Shown here: positions 61,003 through 64,000 of the stretch, piece after piece
Layout of the letters: each line of letters opens with the position of its first letter
Position numbering within the stretch: the stretch's first letter is position 1
DNA from: Streptosporangium carneum
GTDB taxonomy: Bacteria; Actinomycetota; Actinomycetes; Streptosporangiales; Streptosporangiaceae
Direction: 5' to 3'
Length of the DNA: 64,000 bases
Assembly: GCF_027922005.1 (NCBI RefSeq)
Contig: NZ_BSEV01000013.1
Coordinates: forward strand, 63,384 to 127,383
Position numbers and translations under genes: made by a program
Notes under the pieces: generated by a model
The model's input: only the letters and a program-made list of their open reading frames with translations
Databases searched by the model: none
What the model was told of the DNA's origin: nothing

Positions 61003-61812
61003 GTGGCCGTTGCCCGCACAACCGACGAGCAGTTCTCCGTCCGCGTCCTCGGTGGCCCGACCGCCTTCTTCGAGTACGGAGGGCTGAGGTTTCTCACCGA
61101 CCCGACGTTCGACGCTCCCGGCGACTACTACGCGCCCGACGACCACCAGAGGTCGGGACGCCCGCTCCTGACCAAGACCGCTCCCTCCTCCGTCACGCCC
61201 GCCGACCTCGGCCGTGTCGACGTGGTCCTGCTCTCCCACGACGAGCACCCCGACAACCTCGACACCTCAGGCAGGGCTCTGCTCGCCGACGTCCCGCTCA
61301 CCCTCACCACACCCGAGGGCGGGCGGCGCCTGGGGAACGGGGCCAGGGGACTGGCCGACTGGGAGCCGGTCGAGCTGGACCGCCCCGGCGGCGGCACGGT
61401 CACCGTGACGGGCGTGCCCGCCGTCCACGGGCCCGGCGCACGCGAGGAGGTCGAACCGGTCACCGGCCAGGTCGTCGGATTCGTCCTGACCGGGGAGGGG
61501 CTGCCCACGGTCTACGTCAGCGGCGACAACGCCTCGCTCGACGTGGTCAGGGAGATCGCCGAGCGCTTCGGCCCGGTGGACACCGCCATCCTCTTCGCCG
61601 GAGCCCCCCGCTTCCCCGTCCTCTTCGACGGTGCGTTGATCGTCCTCGACAGCGCCCAGGCCGCCGAGGCCGCCAAGATCCTCGACGCCCGCCGGGTGGT
61701 TCCCGTCCACTGCGACAGCTGGGCCCACTTCACCGAGGGCCGCGCCGAAGTGGTGGCCGCCTTCACCGCCGCCGGGCTGGCCGAGCGTCTGGACCTGGGC
61801 GACCCGGCCTGA
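61003..61812 (+). CDS. Metallo-beta-lactamase-fold hydrolase (UlaG-like)
   Basis: 269 residues from the GTG at 61003, GAGGAG 7 bases upstream; a GTG at 60988 would leave no ribosome site. VRVLGGPTAFFEYGGLRFLT, then the metal motif VVLLSHDEHPDNLDTSG (HxxxHxDN variant of HxHxDH), VTVTGVPAVHGPG, VYVSGDNASLDV, VVPVHCDSWAHF. Substrate unknown. Likely controlled by the divergent CGNR protein. Confidence 0.9.
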   Translation: MAVARTTDEQFSVRVLGGPTAFFEYGGLRFLTDPTFDAPGDYYAPDDHQRSGRPLLTKTAPSSVTPADLGRVDVVLLSHDEHPDNLDTSGRALLADVPLTLTTPEGGRRLGNGARGLADWEPVELDRPGGGTVTVTGVPAVHGPGAREEVEPVTGQVVGFVLTGEGLPTVYVSGDNASLDVVREIAERFGPVDTAILFAGAPRFPVLFDGALIVLDSAQAAEAAKILDARRVVPVHCDSWAHFTEGRAEVVAAFTAAGLAERLDLGDPA

Positions 61813-62019
61813 CCGGGCGGGCCGACCGAAAGACCTCTCCTGACGACTTCCGTGCGGGACGGCGTCGTGTTCCGTGCGGGACGGCGTCGTGTGGAGAGGC
61901 CTCGGCGACGGGGGCGGCGCCGAGGCCTCTCCTCTCCCGGCTCCGCCCGCCTCGCCGTGGGGAGCCGGGAGCGGGCGTCGCGGCGTCGGGGTGACGCCGT
62001 GGCCGGGAGAGCGTGAAGG

Positions 62020-62475
62020 TCAGACGCTTTCGTCGTCCGTGGCGGAGACGATGTCCAGGGCGGCCCATACGGCGCGGCCGAGTGAGCCGTAATCCCTTAC
62101 GCCCCACCGATGAGAATGACGGGCGACCAGCCAGAGACCGCGACCGTTTTCCTGGTCGACCGGTATGTCTTCGGGCACGACCGGATTCCACGGCGGTCCG
62201 CCGGGATCGACGACCTGAACGTATATCCGGTCCGCCGACGAGGTGACGGTGAGGGTCACCTTGTTTCCGTACGGCCTGCCTTTCGTCGAGTGGACGACCG
62301 AGTTCGTCACGAGTTCGGAGACCACCAGCTCCGCCTTCTCATAGGCGGGGTGATCCTCCCCCAGCCATTCACGCAGACGGAAACGGGCCTGGGAAACGAC
62401 TTCCGGCGCAAGTTCGAAGGTCGCCGCGCCCAGGAGCGTCCAGCGATTCTCTACACGGGACTCCTCAAGATCCAT
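62020..62475 (-). CDS. RsbW-like ATP-binding protein (HATPase_c)
   Basis: 151 residues. YEKAELVVSELVTNSVVHST (N box), VQVVDPGGPPWNPVVPED (G1), ENGRGLWLVARHSHRWGVRD (G2). Single-domain GHKL ATPase of the anti-sigma type found beside WhiJ-like HTH/DUF397 pairs. Divergent from the HTH gene at 62616; the three probably act together in developmental control. Confidence 0.93.
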   Translation of the reverse strand: MDLEESRVENRWTLLGAATFELAPEVVSQARFRLREWLGEDHPAYEKAELVVSELVTNSVVHSTKGRPYGNKVTLTVTSSADRIYVQVVDPGGPPWNPVVPEDIPVDQENGRGLWLVARHSHRWGVRDYGSLGRAVWAALDIVSATDDESV

Positions 62476-62615
62476 GGATTTCCCTCATCTGGTAATCCGC
62501 GTTTTCGGATTCGCCTGACCAGGATGGCAGCGCCTGGTTACAGTCGGTAGTCGAACGAGTTGGAGAAGCAATCAGCGGCTCTGCTGTAACCGCACTTGAA
62601 CCGCAGGAGGCTCGG

Positions 62616-63452
62616 ATGCCGAACCCCGCCAAGCTCGACCCCGGCAAGTCCCCGATCGCCTACTTCGGCTATGAGCTGCGGAAACACCGCATCGGCGCGG
62701 ACCTGTCCCAGCGGCAGCTCGCCGCGCGCGTCAACTACTCGATCGCCATGATCAGCAGCGTGGAAAGAGGACAACAGTCGCCAACCATGGGTTTCGCCCA
62801 AAAGTGCGATGAAGCGCTCAAGCTCGACGGGGCGCTGGCCCGGATCAAGGAAATGATCGACAACGCGACGGCGAAGCTGCCCACGTGGTTCAGAGCATGG
62901 ATCGAGGCCGAGCAGAATGCCGAAGTCCTGCGCACGTGGGAGCCCATCATCGTGCCAGGACTGCTCCAGACCGAGGACTACGCACGGGCCGCCATCAAAG
63001 GAAAGCCGGGCATATCCGTGGAAAGGCTGGAGCGGAGCGTGGCGTCTCGTATGGAACGCCAGCGGATTCTTCGCCGCGACGATGCCCCCTCCCTCTGGGC
63101 GGTTCTCGATGAGAGCGTGCTGTCTCGTCCCATCGGGGACGATGCGGTTGTGGCCGAACAGCTCGATCATCTACTGGAGTGTGCGGATGCACCAAATATC
63201 GTGATTCAGGTGCTGCCGATTGAGGCCCGTTCTACCACCGGCCTCCTGGGTGGTTTTATGATTGCGCAAGGTCCGGGAGTCCCGGACACCGTGTACCTGG
63301 AATCGGCCATTCGTGGACAGGTTTCGCATGAACCAGCCGATATCAAAGCCGCGTCGATGTGGTACGAGGTGATCCGCGCCGAGGCTCTCCCGCAAAGCAG
63401 TTCGCTGAAAATGATCGAGGAGAAGAGGGACCAATGGAAAAGGACGACCTGA
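62616..63452 (+). CDS. XRE HTH regulator with DUF5753 domain (WhiJ-like)
   Basis: 278 residues. HTH at ~20-65: LRKHRIGADLSQRQLAARVN, SIAMISSVERGQQSPTMGFA. DUF5753 follows: EVLRTWEPIIVPGLLQTEDY, ARAAIKGKPGISVERLERSV, DESVLSRPIG, IVIQVLPIEARSTTGLLGGF. Such proteins are numerous in filamentous actinomycetes and pair with DUF397 partners. Overlaps the DUF397 gene by 19 bp. Confidence 0.94.
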   Translation: MPNPAKLDPGKSPIAYFGYELRKHRIGADLSQRQLAARVNYSIAMISSVERGQQSPTMGFAQKCDEALKLDGALARIKEMIDNATAKLPTWFRAWIEAEQNAEVLRTWEPIIVPGLLQTEDYARAAIKGKPGISVERLERSVASRMERQRILRRDDAPSLWAVLDESVLSRPIGDDAVVAEQLDHLLECADAPNIVIQVLPIEARSTTGLLGGFMIAQGPGVPDTVYLESAIRGQVSHEPADIKAASMWYEVIRAEALPQSSSLKMIEEKRDQWKRTT

Positions 63453-63652
63453 GCCGCGAGCTCACCGCCGCCACGTGGGTGAAGTCCTCCCTCTCGGGGG
63501 CGAACGAAGGCAACTGCGTGGAGGTCGCCAGGCTGGCCCAGGGCCGGGTGGGGGTCCGGGACAGCAAGGACCACAACGGTCCGGCGCTGGTCTTCGCCCC
63601 CGGTAAGTGGGCCGCCTTCGTCGACGGCGTCAAGGGCGGCCACTTCGGCTGA
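63434..63652 (+). CDS. DUF397 protein (WhiJ-associated)
   Basis: 72 residues from the ATG at 63434; GAGGAGAAGAGGG lies upstream inside the HTH gene. Family motifs: ATWVKSSLSGANEGNCVEVA, VGVRDSKDHNGPALVFAPGK, WAAFVDGVKGG. Thought to antagonise the paired HTH regulator. Translationally coupled. Confidence 0.95.
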   Translation: MEKDDLSRELTAATWVKSSLSGANEGNCVEVARLAQGRVGVRDSKDHNGPALVFAPGKWAAFVDGVKGGHFG

Positions 63653-63674
63653 CCTTCTGGATCGAGACCTGAAC

Positions 63675-63704
63675 CCTCCTGCGGCCGTCCTCGGTCGCAG
63701 GAGG
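63675..63704 (+). terminator. Terminator of the WhiJ-like operon
   Basis: CCTCCTGCG (63675-63683) pairs with CGCAGGAGG (63696-63704), 12-base loop, 23 bp after the DUF397 stop. No T-run. Confidence 0.65.
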
Positions 63705-63927
63705 AGGGCCGGGGATGCGGCTGGCGCGAGGCCGGGTCCTTTCGGCGGGTTGCGCGCCGTTCGTCAGCGCCGATCCTCCTCGCCTCACTGCTCGCCGTAC
63801 CGGCGCTTGGATGGTCACGAGCGTGGGGCGGGCATGAGGGTGGGGCGGGTATGAGGGCTCTTCGAGGTCAAGCGGGGTTGAGACGTCCACGGCTCTTGCG
63901 GGTGGTGGCGCAGCGCCCCGCCACCGC

Positions 63928-64000
63928 TCACGGCTTCAGCTTGAGCCTCTTCCTCGACGCCCCCGGGAACACGACGACCAAGTGCTGTTCCTCCCCTGCG
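63928..64000 (-). CDS. Possible C-terminus of a gene continuing past the window
   Basis: A minus-strand frame entering from the right edge reads AGEEQHLVVVFPGASRKRLK then LKP and a TGA stop at 63930-63928. It is too short to identify and rests only on protein-like composition. Confidence 0.3.
   Translation of the reverse strand, partial: AGEEQHLVVVFPGASRKRLKLKP

Noticed and set aside
63630-63890. 86-codon minus-strand frame after the DUF397 gene
   Set aside because: Pro/Arg-rich shadow composition and it spans the terminator hairpin.

Overview
The window is high-GC actinobacterial chromosome, most likely from a filamentous actinomycete of the Streptosporangiaceae type. That placement is inferred from composition, GTG starts, the conserved housekeeping order (coaA/glmS, acpS-nnr-alr-tsaE-tsaB-rimI-tsaD, groES-groEL, a SigD/ShbA sigma factor, guaB-guaB3) and a WhiJ-type HTH/DUF397/ATPase trio. 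No tRNA, rRNA, CRISPR array, IS element or prophage was recognised.

Layout. 1-5.6 kb: accessory metabolism and regulators (DUF389 membrane protein, MDR oxidoreductase behind two strong palindromes, HxlR, RidA, methyltransferase, membrane protein plus PadR). 5.6-9.6 kb: coaA and glmS diverge. 9.9-12.3 kb: three minus-strand genes resembling type VII secretion cargo. 12.5-22.3 kb: a plus-strand core run (acpS, nnr, alr, hydrolase, tsaE, lipoprotein plus class F sortase, APH-like kinase, tsaB, rimI, tsaD). 22.3-28.6 kb: ene-reductase and MarR sharing a four-site operator array, a coiled-coil repeat protein, a THUMP-like methyltransferase, a frameshifted repeat-protein relic and a Uma2 nuclease. 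28.7-36.8 kb: CIRCE-controlled groES-groEL, SigD/ShbA with a very short RsdA-like partner, DUF5319, a TrmB/LuxR-type regulator, guaB and guaB3.

36.8-44.6 kb: a threonyl-tRNA synthetase lacking TGS and editing domains, preceded by a Thr-Thr-Thr leader peptide and a strong terminator (a textbook attenuator layout), an XRE protein, and an amino-sugar operon (aldolase, PfkB kinase, NagA, SIS protein) with a divergent DeoR regulator. 44.6-51.8 kb: a P450 beside a frameshifted ferredoxin relic, MarR, methyltransferase, a conserved unknown, a lipoprotein and an NTF2-like protein. 51.8-58.4 kb: a two-component system diverges from a four-gene exported/membrane operon with His-rich and YtkA/FixH-like domains, possibly copper handling; this is the least explained multi-gene unit. 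58.4-64 kb: glpD, CGNR regulator, metallo-beta-lactamase-fold protein and the WhiJ-type trio.

The best candidates for new biology are the Thr attenuator with truncated ThrRS, the His-rich membrane operon with its two-component system, the T7SS-like cargo operon, and the sortase with a doubly anchored partner. Short tandem duplications recur near gene ends and in promoters. All family calls were made by eye without database searches.
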